From Strix aluco (Eukaryota > Chordata > Aves > Strigiformes > Strigidae), in contig NC_133931.1 of NCBI RefSeq assembly GCF_031877795.1, forward strand, positions 25,728,264 through 25,792,263: a stretch of 64,000 nucleotides of DNA, given 5' to 3'. Every line of letters begins with the position of its first letter. Positions within the stretch are counted from its first letter, which is position 1. Under the pieces are notes generated by a model that saw nothing but the letters and a program-made list of their open reading frames with translations, was not told the DNA's origin and did no database searches. The position numbers and the translations under genes were made by a program. Of this stretch, positions 33,501 through 46,991 are shown one piece after another.

Positions 33501-34612
33501 ATGAAGGTATTGTAAGATTGCACGAGGTTTTCAAGATGTAGCCCAGACCCTAAGTGATACTTCCGTGTCAGTTATCTGAGATAGCAGGGATTATGTAAAG
33601 AATTTTGTTGAAGAATGCCATTCAGCTGTTGTCAGATGGAAGTACTGGAGAACAGTTTTGCTAAGTATAAATGTGACCATTGTTTTCCTCCAGTTTTTTG
33701 CTTTGGAAGTAATAATACCATTTCTGTTTGTGAAATGAGCAAGGTGAAAACTTGAGACTTTCATTTTGCTTAGGTGATATGCTTGGAAATTTTCTAGGCT
33801 GCGGTATTAGTCTGCAGCAGATCCCTCAACAAAACAAAAGCAATGAAGGATGACAAAATGAGAATCCACACAAAAGCATTCGCTTGGAAATTTAGTCAGC
33901 GGTTTAATGTCATAACAGCTTTTCTAAATCTGTGTTCCTGCAGTGCTTCTGGATAGAAACCCAATTCAGATGTACATAATGCATTTTTACAGCTTTTGGT
34001 TGTCAAATTTCAATGTGCTGCTCTGACTACCTCTCACTTGTTTTACCTGCAAAGCATGGAGGGTGTCCAACGCAGATGCTGAATACAGCTCAGAAGAGTA
34101 ATTATTAAAGAGCTTGCCCTGCCGTTAAATTGAACTTACAGAAGCATAACAGCATTACATATTGCAAGCTCTGCACTATATAAAATTGAATAAAGATACT
34201 ATTTTTTTCTGAGCACTCAGTTCTGTACTGAAGGTATTCTCAAATGCTAGGCACTGTAAGCTGCCACTTGTTGAAAGACTGCTCACTTCTCTTGTTTCCT
34301 GACATGTGAGTCTTTGGGTCACGTAACCAGTACATGTGGTAGTCACACAATGGGAGAGGGACTGTGTTGGGAGCTGCGTAGGCAAATTTTTCTTCCTACC
34401 AGACTCTTTGCACAAGACCTGACCAGTTTTGTCTGTGGTGTGACACCCGATAACTGCAGACAGGCCAACCCGTGGGGGATGGAGTAAAGGAGTGTCAGGT
34501 GCTGCTCATTTGTGCAGGCCACATATGATGCCTGGGACTTGGCATGTGTGCTTCAAGGAAAGTATTTTTCAAATGTCAACACTTCAATAAAATGAAAAGT
34601 TGAAACAAGTCT
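30587..34612 (+). other. CFAP418: Probable CFAP418 3' UTR (long form)
   Basis: After the stop there is about 4 kb without recognised repeats or exons, T-rich on the plus strand, ending at a strong poly(A) signal at 34586-34591. Intermediate signals could give shorter forms: ATTAAA at 31292-31297 and 33353-33358, AATAAA at 34189-34194. The extent is inferred; only RNA data can show which site is used. Confidence 0.45.
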
Positions 34613-34650
34613 GAACTGTGTGTTGTGTAAATTCTGTTGTGTTGTTCCTG
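34586..34650 (+). promoter_or_regulatory. Strong poly(A) signal with GU-rich downstream element
   Basis: AATAAA at 34586-34591 is followed about 25 bases later by a dense TG-rich stretch (GTGTGTTGTGTAAATTCTG, then TTGTGTTGTTCCTG). That is the classic arrangement of hexamer, cleavage site and downstream element. It is the best candidate 3' end on the plus strand after the CFAP418 stop. Confidence 0.55.
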
Positions 34651-35734
34651 TCCAAAAGAAGCCTTATAAAAATGATGCAGAACCATGTTTTCTCTCAGAA
34701 GGGTTATGAAGTGCTCTTAGTACAAAAACGTCGAGCCCATAAAAAACAGTAAGTACTAGTACAATAAGTTTTCTCACATCAATGGGGATGCAGCAAACAC
34801 CTAAGAATTAAATGAGCTTTAACATTCTTTACCAGATAACATGAGGAGAGTGCACTGAATTATAGAGAGCTCATAAAGGTGGATGCATTTACCACATTTC
34901 TTGGATGTTTACCTAGGGTAAAAGGTGGTGACATAAACTTCTTGAAGAGTGGGATGCTGGTACCTTTGTGTATCAGTCAGGGCAGGTTATCACTAGCATC
35001 ATACTGGTCACTTAGGGAGATCAATCAAGGAATCGCAGCATTTGCCATCCCTGGATTTTGCTGTAAAAAAACATTCTTAGTACCTGGAAGAAGTTGCTCT
35101 ACATATAGGAGTTGGAACAAATCTTGTTTCTTCATCATGAAGAAATGCTGTGTGCCATACATTAGAGTAACAGACATAAATATTTCCTATACTACATACT
35201 GAATTTGGATGCCAGGTGTTATTCAGGCACTAATTATTTCCCAGACTTAGCGGGCAGCTTGGCCTCGGTGAGAACACACAGAAAACACCCACTGATACTC
35301 ACTGAATCCTGACTTACTTTATTTGTGGCTTGCCATGCCACAGTGCATCGTTAGAAGATAGTGTCCATGTATGTTTAGTTCACATTGACAACTTCTGTTG
35401 CGCTGGATGTGCTTTAAAATTTGGGGTAAAATGTGATTATACAGTCTAGTCTGCAGAGGGCAGAGCAACACCGCTGAGTGTTAACAGTTCAGGCTTCTGC
35501 TTCACTAATACAAGCTAATACTTAATTTTTTTCTGGAATAATGAAGGTTTACATTTAACTGACCAAGGCTTCTTGCATTTGTCTCCTACTAGTGTGATTA
35601 TAAGTGGGGTAGCTGGAGCTGTGGCAACTCCACTTGATTTTTGTGTGACTTCATCCAAATGGTCCTCAAGTGGTCCTTGACCAATACTGAAGCAGATTAA
35701 CTTTTTTAGCTGCCAGCTAAAGAAGCATAAAAAC

Positions 35735-35756
35735 GTGTGTGTGTGTGTGTGTGTGT
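35735..35756. repeat. GT microsatellite, 11 units
   Basis: An uninterrupted (GT)11 run between unique flanks; likely polymorphic. Confidence 0.9.
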
Positions 35757-36945
35757 TTCTCCTCTACTAACATCAGTGGAAAAACTAAATTGCTTCAGGA
35801 TTTACCTTTCACCCTGCCCAAATTAATTTTCCCTGAAAATGTTAAGTAGTTTTGGCAAGCAGAGGTTGTGTATGTTAGGATCTTCTAATGTTCAGTACAT
35901 AATTTATATGGCACATCACCCAAGACATGAAAAGATTGCAGATCTTGAAATAGTAAAAGGCTGAGATTTAGAAATACCAAAAAAATGTGTCTATGTAGGA
36001 AAGCAATGTAGACCAGAGATGCTGCAGAGCAGTCTGAGAAATAGCAGAATCATCCAGAGACCTGCACCCTGCAGTTCATCGGCTGTGAGCCATGGCTAAG
36101 GTTTCAGTGAAGTCTCACGCTCTGAATTCTCTTCTGGTTCTTTGGGAATGCAGTAAGTGTGAATGTATAAAGCAGATTTATAGTGGAGGGGAGTAAATGT
36201 GATCTCTGATAATCAGTGAAGTTGTGTCTATTTCTGTAGAAGTGATGAGGTGCTTTTAACTAGCAGCATAAATATATCTAAACCATGAAACTAGAGTTTG
36301 CTTATTTTACTGGTAAAATAGGGAGCATCATCTAAATTTAGTCTAGTTACACCATAGGTGAGGTCTTTCACGCTTCATTTTTTACTTCCTTCTAATAGGA
36401 GAAATAGTTGAACAAAAAGTTTAGTAGAGAAAACAGGAACAAGCAAGGCTGAGTAGCACACTGTGAGAGGTTGCATGCAGAAAAGTTTTGTGAAAACATT
36501 TTTTCAGGCAAGAAATAAGCCATTGGTTTTTGTCTGCTTCTAAACTAAAGATGGCACACCTAAGTGAAAGAAATAAAAATAGGGAGAAGCTCAAATGCCC
36601 ACAATTTGCCAAAAGCAAGGAGAAAGCTTCATATGGGAAGTGTCCTTTCTAGGAGCCTTTAAGATTGCAATTCCAGGGGCTGGCCCAGAAGATGGGGGTG
36701 AATGCACACCCCCCCCCCATCCACTGCCCTTCAGTCACTTCCATCCCAGGAATCTGAGCTGTGTAAGGGAAGCAAAGTGCAGGAGGCGTTTCATCCGCAG
36801 AGGGTACCTGCTTGCTTTACACATGAGGATGCTGTGGAACACGTGAGCTGAGTATGTTCAATTGGGTTTGGGGTTTTTTTTCCTCTAGAGTCTGTGAGAA
36901 GGGTTTCCTGCAGTATTTTGAAACCTGTTTTCTGGTGATAGGTTT

Positions 36946-37026
36946 TTAGATACAAGAGCTAAGATAGTCAGATATTATATTTAGATATTATAGTCAGATA
37001 TTTAGATATAAGAGCTAAGATATTCA
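36946..37026. repeat. Degenerate AT-rich tandem duplication
   Basis: The phrase AGATACAAGAGCTAAGATAGTC recurs about 50 bases later as AGATATAAGAGCTAAGATATTC, with ATTTAGATATTATAGTCAGAT units between. A local duplication with a few substitutions. Confidence 0.6.
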
Positions 37027-40000
37027 GGGCTGCTAAAAAACTCTTAGCCAGTGGTTTGTAACTGTTATTCAAATATAAGCAAATGATCTTGACGTTTTTC
37101 ATGAGAATTTAGTGAAACTGAAACCTTTACAGCCTCAGAGCTTATGCTAAAGAACTAGGAGGCAGAGAGGAGGAAGACATTTTCATACTGGTCAAACAAA
37201 TGCATAATATTCCAGCTCCAAGTACCTTAAATACATCTATTTGAAAATGTAGTTGTCTACAGAGGGAAAAAAAATGTTACCTAGCTCTTGAATGGTGGTA
37301 GGTTATTTATAAAGTATCCATAGAATTTTTCGATCTCTACTTAAAGGCAAGCAATATGACCTTACTGTAAGACAATGCAATATCTTTCAGCTAAATGCAA
37401 AGAAGCTTTGGGACAGTCAGCAAACTGACCGTGCTTGGAAGCCCATGTCCTGACTGCCCTGATGTAAACAGCATTCACAGGAAGATGGAAGCAGCTACCA
37501 GAGACAGGAAGGTTGAATTTAGCATCAAACTTATCTAGGCAGAGCGGGTTGCTCAGGATGTTGGTAAGAAAAAGTGTACAAATTGCTACAGCAGACTGTG
37601 ATAGCTGCCTGGCCCTTCCTGGGAAGACCATTCACATCGATGTAATCAGGGTACAATCTTGCGCATGCAGATGGTTTAGGAAGAGATTATATCCTGGGGC
37701 CAGTTATCCAAAATAATGGTTACCATGGTGTATTACAGTCTCATTCACTCTCAGTTACCGTCACTTGCAGGAAGAGATTGATCTGCATGATGAAGTAGGA
37801 GAGTGCGTGTTTTTTAAAACTAAAATTTTTATCATAGTAAGAGTTATTATTAGTCATATTAGCACTAAAGAAATATAAGCCTTTCCTGAATCCTAATACG
37901 CACTGCAATATCTGGTTTATATCAGAGGTGGCACAAGTCTGATTCCAACACTTTAGAGATAAAAGCTGTTGTAGCATCAGTTTATGTGCTTTGAATCATT
38001 GAGGCATCTTGTTTACAAGTGGAAGATAAACAGCTTCAGAACATTCTTTGCAGTGTTATCAGTTGCTCATTAACGTATGATGCCGTTTCCTTTTGATTTC
38101 TGTGTGTATCTTGGGAAATCCATCTGCTCTGAGCCTACAGCGCAGCAAGGCACCATTCAATCAATACATGCTCCTCAGTGGCTGAAATGAAGAGTTAACA
38201 CAAAATTGTAGTGTCCTCTGTATTGATTTTCCTATGAATGATTACTCATATCTCTGGTCTTCCCTAAAGTATACTGCAAAATTATTTCAGATTTTCTCAA
38301 AACTTTATTCAAGCTAAGACTGAGACCTGGAAACACTTTAAAGCAGTCTTTTAGTTGCATCTTCCTACATGTCCGAAACACCTCTTTTCATTTTTATTCT
38401 TTTTTCCATGCTAGATATATATTTAGTTCAATTCCCGTGAGGAAGGCTGGAAACAATTAAACTATGAAAAAGGAGAATGGTATAAAGGAGTCTACCCATG
38501 TCCTGAAGAGCAATAAAATAGATCTGTCCTGGGTAATTGCAAATTCTGGATTTGAATTGCTGAACAAGTTAAGCCAAAAAGATATTGAGGCCCATCTGTT
38601 GTGCCAACTGAATGTGGGTACTGCACATCACCAATCTCCTGAGCACAGGAGGATACGGTGACACAGTCGTCAGCAGTCTTAGCACCCAGAGTATACAGCC
38701 AGGTGCTTCATGCCAGGGTTGCTAGCGTAAGCTAAAATCATTAATCGCTCTGTTTTTGCAAAAGACTTTTTTCCCCCATGGTGTATTGGAAATCCCTCCT
38801 AAAACCTGGAGAGCATTACTTCTTTGTAAAGAATATGTTTGTAAAGTGGATAATTTCCAGATGTCAAATCCTTACTCAGACCTTGCAATAACAATTCACT
38901 ACTTGGGGTTCTCGGCCAGTGCTGGGCATGTGGTTACCTTGGGTATTTTCAGGATCCATTGTAAGGCAAATGACACCTTTAAATAGGGGAAAAACGAACA
39001 GCCTAATAGGCACCTCATGGCAGAGAGCACCTCATCAGGTTTGTCCCAACACATTCTCACGTCATTGTTCGATAGGGTAACAGGCCATAAAAGAACTAAG
39101 CAGCTACTTTCCTTTTCTGTCAGATGTTGCAAGTTACTCATATTTCCTGTTCTGCTATTTAAAGGACTAACGGCTGAAAATGGGAGTTCATTAACTTGTC
39201 TGAAATGAAATATTTTCCCATCTTTCTACAGCCACACTTGAATAAATGACATAAACACAGGTCTGGAAGGCATCTCCGAGGAGCGGGTAGTGCCTTCTGC
39301 CCTGAGACAGGACTGCCCCTACTGGAAGCTAAGGCTGAACCCTGGTGCAGGTTGCCACCAGAAATCTCCCTCCACTCTGCAGGGCAGATGGACATAGTAT
39401 ACATCAAAGAAAGAGAGACCACAAGCTTCCATGCCAGCTGTCCAGGGTGTCCCAGGACAGACAGAAGGAACATTCCTCTCTCCCTGCTGCTTGATGTGTT
39501 GGGTTGTATTTTAGCCAAGAACAGAAGTACATGGGAGAAAGCGGGAGAATTTCAATAAGCTAACACCAGTGGGATTTAGGTACTTAGTGGTACTTTTGAC
39601 AGTCTTCCCTTAACTGAGCACATTCACACTTCAACCATTTCAAAATAAAACATTTCTTCCCACACTTTTTTTCTTTCCTGTTGGCTGTTGTTTTCTTTAC
39701 AGACATGAAATTATGCTTATTCATCCTTCAGAAAAAAATCTTATCTTGGTCTGGACAGCCTGGGAAAAGCTCAAGGCATGCTTGCAATGCAAACTTTGAG
39801 GAAGTAAATTTAGTTTCTCAATGAGTCTAACCAATTCAACTGCCACATTTGACAACCATCCTTTTAAACTTTTGATGGAGAAAGAGCTTGCTGCTCTGGG
39901 ATGTGCGGTCTAATGTTGTGGGCCCTTAATGTAGCTTTGGGCCCCAGGAGGTTACAGGCCACATCTGAGAGGCCCGAGAAGGGTAACTAAGAAAAGCAAG

Positions 40001-43000
40001 TCTGTTGTCAGCAGTCTTAAATTTGCTGTGCTGGAGTCTGTACTGATGAGGGGGGAAAAAATAGGGCTTTGCAGATTGAAAGAAAGGTCTGAGAGCAAGG
40101 CCACAAGTTGGGCAGCAGCAGCTGTTGTGTTTTTGAAATACAGAGGCAGATTCTTCCTGAAATGCAAAGATATTTGCAGGAAAATCTTTTCATTCTAATA
40201 TATTCTGACTCAGCACCAGTATGTAAACTACAGACCATGAACACCTTTGTGTACAAATATCCTCACATGAGTTGCTGGTGTGGGTGAGCACTGAGGAGCC
40301 TGCTCACTGGAAAAGCACATCTGAGGAGCCCCCCTCGCTCTGCTGATTATACTCTAGGAAGTTTCAATGTACAGCACCAACCATCCTGCCAGCTACTGGG
40401 CTCCATTTTCCTTTCATGCACTTTAAATGCAAAGAAAGGGGCTCCCAGCAGGAGCTCCTTGGTTGTTGCTGCCAAAAGAGTAGCAATGGGTTTGAAAGGG
40501 GAAGGAGATGGAGGAGGATGCTGAGAGATGAAAGTCCTTCTACACATCCTCCTCCACTAAATCCCACACAGGTAGCAGGGATTTGGGCCTCTACCTTGTA
40601 AGAAGAAGGAGTCTGCCAAGCCACGAGTGCACTGAGCCTGGGGAAGGGAGATGTCAGCAGCCAAAGAGCGGAGAAAGAGGAGAGGAAGGAGGCAGGCTTC
40701 ACTTTTTTAGAAGTTCAGGGAGTTCAGACAATGAGTAGTCAGATACATTGCTTACCTTTTAAAATCTCTCCATAAACTGCTCGCCATTAAAACAAAAAAA
40801 TAAAGATCACACCTTTTAGTGAGGAAACCAAAAAAATATAAAGAACGTAAGAATTAGAATAAGCTACAGCCACACCCTTAAATCAGTGTAAATTAAAACA
40901 TGATCCTGACGTAGAGATTTTTACATTTTATAGCCTTGAGAAGTTGTCTCCATTTGATTCATAAAATAAATCAACATGATGCAAACAGCATCAGGAATTT
41001 ATAGTTCTGAGAGGAGTTGATGCTAAAATAAGGTATGCAGGCCCTGAAACGCCTCCCAGCAGGATGGCCTGATGTGTGGTTGTGTAATGGGGATAAGTAC
41101 AGTACTTCTTTGGAGCATGAACCTGAATTAAATGATGAAGTGGCTGGGCGGCTGGGCAGCTGGGCAGTGATCAAGCGACACTCCTGGTCACTGCTGAGGC
41201 CTTGATAAATATTAGAGAAATTGCAAGACCATAATTTAAATACAGAAACTCACTGAGGAGCGCCACAGTTTTCTTGCAAGGGATTCTTCTCCCTGCAGGA
41301 TCAGACCATCTCTCAGGGCAGCCATAGCTGGGAAGGAGAGGGGTTCAAAGAGGGGTTCAGCATCCCCACCCCATCACGTCTGCACCCAGTGCTTGGAGGG
41401 CATGGCTCTGGTCTGGCCCTGCTTACTCCACAGGCTGCAGTGGCTCTCTGCAGAGCCAAGCCGTGCTTTCCAGGGATGGCAGCTGGACAAAGCATTAGGG
41501 GCTGATGCAAAACCAGTTTATTGTGTCTATTACGGAGCTGCGTCAGGAGTTACATACCTAAATCCCTGTGCATCACAGCGGGGGAATGCTCCCTTGCAAT
41601 GCTGCTTGTTGTCAGTAATCCTCTCAACTCACTGCTCAAAATACAGCACGTGGCAGTTGCTGCCGCACCATGGAAAAAATGGAGTATGCACCAAAGTCAC
41701 GTAGAGCCTGATCTTCATCTGGGGTCAGGCCGTGTAAACCAGAGCAATGCCTGCCACAGCCGGTCCATCCACTGGAGGCATTCCTCCCATGAGAGCGGAG
41801 GCAAGGCCATACACCAACCGAAGGCACTGCTTTAAATCCCAAGCCCTTCAACAGGATTATTCCAGATTTTCCTTGGGGAGCTAAAATCTGAATTTAGACA
41901 ATAGCACATACACAAATGCCATTTGAGTTAAATCCATCAGCTTTGCTTCAGTTTGAGTGATACCTCCAATGAACAAACCTGTCCATGTGCTTTGTACCTT
42001 GAAAATGGATTTTAAGATGCTACTGCCTGTGTAGGGCCTGTAACAAACCGTGCCCTCGCAGAACTGCCTTGTATCTGACAAACAGCACAGACTTAACCCT
42101 CTCATCAATGTGATAACATACTAAATAGGCTTACTGCAAGGGGTGCCCACCAGGGTAGCCTTTGGTGAAGGGAAGACTGGTCCCTGTTTAAGTGTATTAT
42201 ATTCTGGAGCTAAGAGAAGAACGACAGTCAAAGGTCTTGCCCACTAGACGAGGATTTTGAGGGTCCCAAGTGTTGGCTCACTCTTTTTCCATATTGCACT
42301 AGCAGCTCCCAGCCTGTCAGCATTCCTCTGCTGATGATGCTAATGCGGCTCCATGGTTTTGTTGCGGTGAAGTTCATGTTTATAACTTCTTGATGGATGA
42401 GCAGGGCTGGCACACACGTATCCCCTCAACCATCATCACTGCTAGCTTTTGGAGGCTTCTGCCCTCAAAACTAGCTCCCAGAATTGCAACAGAAAAAGGC
42501 CCGAGTCAAATGGTGTTAAGATGTAATTGCCCATCGAAAAAAATCTTCCTTTGCCACTGATTAAAGGCAACATGAAGACATTTGGCTGATGTGTTCCCCT
42601 AAACTGATCATGTGTCTGAGCATTAAAACATCCTATAACTAAGCAAGGCAATATGGCTCTAGGACAGCTTCTCGCTAGGACCAGTTTAGTGTGTGCTGGG
42701 GAACAAGTGATGGTGCCTTCACTTGGTTTAGAGCATGATGGTTACATCAAACCAGCTGGGATGATTTTGCATCATCCCTTTCAGCTCTGTCTAGAGTTAG
42801 GAAGCCAGAAATAAGAAGAGTCATCCAGACTTTGATACTCTCCTAAGAAAACTAGTTTAAGAATCATACCTCAGGAGCTTATCTGAATGTAAAATTTCAT
42901 TCATTCAATGGAAACAATTAAACTAATTGAAGCTTTTGCAAAACGTTGTACACATACTCCCGCTTGCATTGCAAACAGGTGTCTTTCATATCTGCCTCCA

Positions 43001-44853
43001 CCATCACTTGCTCCAGTGGTTTTCAGTGCATGTTTCCTCCACCTTCAGAGAGGTCACAAAAAATAACTGAGAAAAGCAGTTTGGCAACAGGTTTGAATTC
43101 CTCTGAGGTAAGCACTGGAAAGTATCTGGGTGAATGACAAATTTTAAAAGATCAAAAAACCACCAGCTTCTTTAGTTAGTTAAATGTATGTGTAGCTAAA
43201 GCCTGGGGATAAAACCCACCACTCCCTCAGACGATGAGGCCTTGGGAGCAGCCTGGCCAGCACGTATGGCAGCAGTGGCACAGGTGCCGTGGCAGGCGCT
43301 CGCTGGCGATCGAGTAGCTGCAAAGTGGGATCTCACCCTGTCACTTTTCCTCATGCTGGGTGCTTCAAAAATAAAAAAATCACAGCCACTCACCACCTCA
43401 CCTCCACTAAGCCCCGTGCTGCTCAGGTCCACTGTGGTTTCCAGAGCATTGCTGGCTAGCTGCAAACCTGGTCCTTGCTCTTGGGCAACCAACCCCCAGC
43501 ACACACAAGGCACTATGTGGCACTGCCCTTCCCACTGTCCCCTGCCAATAGATGTGCTCCTACACACAGGACTGCAGAGATGTCCCTGCACCGCTGCAGT
43601 GAAGCGTTCCAGGGAGCCCTCAGCCTTGCTGGTGGGTGGCTCTTTGGGGTAGATTTTGCACGTGTGATTTGTTGTTCAGTACTTCTCACAGCTAAAATAC
43701 AAAACATTGAGGCTGAAGGGTTTAGAGTCTGCATCCATGCTAAAATGCACTGATTATTTTATAGAATTATTACTGTATGAAAGTGCACACTTCAGATTCC
43801 CTCTAAGGCAAATTCTGGGGAAATGACACATGGTGGGAAAGACAAAGGCTTACTGGGGTTTCATCCCTTTTCATTCTTTAAACCACATTTTCAAATTATA
43901 GAAATCACATCACACATCTGATCAGATCCCAGACTGGCAGAACCATTCCCAGCAGAGCTGTTCTCCTTAAAGCGTTTAACCTTTAGAAATAGAGATAAGC
44001 TATAGATAACTTCTGCCCACTGAAATGTCCGTTCACTTACCATACACTCACTACTTTCTCAATTTGACATTTTTTTTAGGAATTGTTTTTGCAGAGGCAA
44101 GAAAGTAGCATAAATAATCAAGTAGACTTTCATTGTCTTTACTTGCTTGTAAGTAGCCAAACCAATTGATATGCTTAAATGTAGCTAAGGAATATGAGAA
44201 ATAGAGGGGAAAATCTATCAAGAAAGAGAAACTTTGGGGTGTTTGTGTATGTATATGTCCTTTTACCAAACCAGTATTTAGATATGTCATAAAAGAGAGA
44301 GTCTGGAGCAAGGAGTTCACCCATTCCTGCAGTTCTTTAACATTCATTTAAAGCATCATGCATTTAAAATGCAAGAGGATCAGCTCTATAACAGCAAATA
44401 TCAACCTGCAGATGTTTTCTCTGGTCAGTGAAAGTGCCTGAAGCTCACAAACTTTTCTCTTGACATCAAAGCAGATGGGCATTAAGGCAGATGAGAGACT
44501 TCTTATTTGACACAGAAATAATCTACCAGCAGCTGTGCTGTCACTAACACCTGCATTTCACCCACAGGCACTTTTTGTTGGGAAACAAGTGATGCTGCAA
44601 TGAGGAAAGGTGACACTGAGGAGCATAGAGCATCACTAGCAGCCAAGTAGCAGATGGGAGACTGACTATAACTAATGAAGAAGCTTGAGGAATTAGCACA
44701 TAGCAGAGAAGAAGAGCTGAAGTGTGCATTGGAAGCGCAGGACTGATTCATCTTTCCAGAGGAAACACAGGGAGGGATGGTGGCAAATATTTGTTCAAAG
44801 GAAACTGCAAGGGACAGTGATGGATGCAGCGTGGCAAAGGGTGACCCCGCAGC

Positions 44854-44880
44854 TTGGCAGCACCCACCTTCACACACCAC
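44854..44880 (+). repeat. 27-base motif, copy 1
   Basis: TTGGCAGCACCCACCTTCAC followed by ACACCAC. A second copy 2.1 kb downstream differs at one position, with partly similar upstream flanks (GGGTGACCCC versus GGGTGCCCCC). The repeat family is unknown to me. Confidence 0.45.
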
Positions 44881-46964
44881 AAAATATCTGGAGATCTGCT
44901 CCACCATTAACCTCCATGGGCTGCAGGGGCACAGCTGCCTCACCATGGGCTGCACCACGGGCTGCAGGAGAATCTCTGCTCCAGCACCTGAGGACATCCT
45001 CACCCTCCTTCTTCACTGACCTTGGGGTCTGCAGAGTTGTTTCTCTCACATATTGCCACTCCCCTCTCCACTGCAATTGCTCTCCCACAGTTTTTTTCCC
45101 CCTTTCTCAAATATGTTCTCACAGAGGTGCTACCACCATTGCTGATGGGCTTGGCCTTGGCCAGCAGCAGGTCCGTCTTGGAGTCATCTGATATTAGCTC
45201 TATCGGATATAGGGGAAGCCTCTGGCAGCTTCTCACAGAAGCCACCCCTGTAGCCCCCCCCCGCTACCAAAACCTTGCTACACACACCCAATACACCTTC
45301 TTACTACACTTCCTCTCATTTTTTAACTACCACAGTACAGGGGGGCATCAGCAGTAAGATCTGGAGGACTATCCCACCCTCACGCAGGAGGAAGAAGAGG
45401 AGACATGTGCTGTTTCCTCTTGCATTAGATATTATGGATATTTCTATTTCAGTGGCTATCAGAAACTGGGAAGGGGTGTTAGCAACTGATAGTGTAGCTG
45501 TTGTTCTCTAGCTTCCTGAAAGAACTTAGGTACAGGAATGGAAATTAAGCAAAATTAGACACCTATTCCCAAAGTCCCCCTCAGAGCTCCCTTCTCTCAC
45601 TCCAGCAGCTGGAGACACACTGCAAGCGAAGAGCATTACCCCAGCGTACACAGGGTTATACTTTACCAGGGCACTGCACAAGTCCAGAGGTGCTTCCCTC
45701 CTATGACCCAGCCATTGCAAGGTTTGAGCTACCTCCGGTTGCTGCTTGTCGAGCTGCAGAAGGGCAATGCATAAGCTCTTTCTATCCCACCAAACAGGGT
45801 AAAAAAGATACTTTTAAACATTGCAATTTTAAATTTGCAGACATTTATTTTCCTTGTAAACGCAGTAGGGAGGATGCAGTTTAGCTTCCTTTGATGACTG
45901 CCAGGTAAGTGCCTCCCTTGTCCTTTTCTCTCCTCTGGGCCCCCAGAAGTGATGCTGTTCCTCTTGGCACTTGTGTGCACCTCTTCTCTTGGTCCTTGGC
46001 TCAATGGCTGTCTCCAAACAGTGAATTTTCCATGAATCCTGTAGCCGTGTGGCCTGCACAAAGGGGTCCTCACTAAACCTGACCGCAAGCAATGGGGCAC
46101 TCAGAGCAGAAAGCCCCTTTAGGACACAGCGGGATGTATGGTACATGGGATGCTCTGCCTACCACTGCTTACTTAGACGTTGACACTGCAGCAACTTTAG
46201 AAACAGCAGCTTTACGAACATGCTGGATGAATTACGTACAGGTTTGAGCTATTTCTGATTTCCACTGGGAATACCTAACTTGCAGAAGAAAAGCTGAGAT
46301 ACTGCAGGAATGAGAAAAGTCAGAATCCCTAAGAAGCTACAGATCTTTGTTCATTAATTTGGTGCTCTACACTGCATGGAGATCCCATCCCTGCTACAAG
46401 CAAAAATGGGATGATCAAAAAATGTGAGGTGAGTATCCCACTAAAAGAGAAAATATAACCCAGAGCCTAGACCTTTAAACCCTACGTGTGCCTCTGGCAA
46501 GAATGCCACGGCACTGCCAACCACTGGGAGCAGCAGGTAATACCCTTGCCTGTATAACACCATTTTCATTGCTGTTTTTTTTAATTCAGTCAAAACCTAA
46601 GTTCTGTTCTGAAACATCAGACTGCTGAAAAACACCCTCTAGTCCCACAGGGTGTTCCTAACCAGGCAGGTGGGTGTAAAATGGCACCGGGCACTGTGGG
46701 GCCTGAAGTGCTCTTCTCCAGTAGATGCTGCCCGCCTGCCGGACCAAAGCCACCCCCAGAGGAGGTGCCATGGAACTGGAAAAAAACACCTGCTGGGCTG
46801 GGCTGGATCAGGCCCTGCTCCTGGCTGGGGATGCTCATCAATGTCTCTTTCAGAGCAGCAAGTTTAGCCTGAGACACCTGAGCAAACATCCCCATGTTTC
46901 CAGGCTATTTGCATGTCCTGGGGTTTCCAGATGTCACTCCTTTGCCTGTGTGGGTGCCCCCAGG

Positions 46965-46991
46965 TTGGCAGCACCCACCTTCACCCACCAC
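46965..46991 (+). repeat. 27-base motif, copy 2
   Basis: TTGGCAGCACCCACCTTCAC followed by CCACCAC; pairs with the copy at 44854. Either a local duplication or two decayed copies of one repeat. Confidence 0.45.

Noticed and set aside
39308-39330. CTCF-like CCAGTAGGGGCAG on the minus strand
   Set aside because: One G short in the core run compared with the consensus, so too weak to call.
44503-45357. Open frames of 155-166 codons on opposite strands
   Set aside because: Mutually overlapping, no recognisable domain, and no splice-supported continuation.
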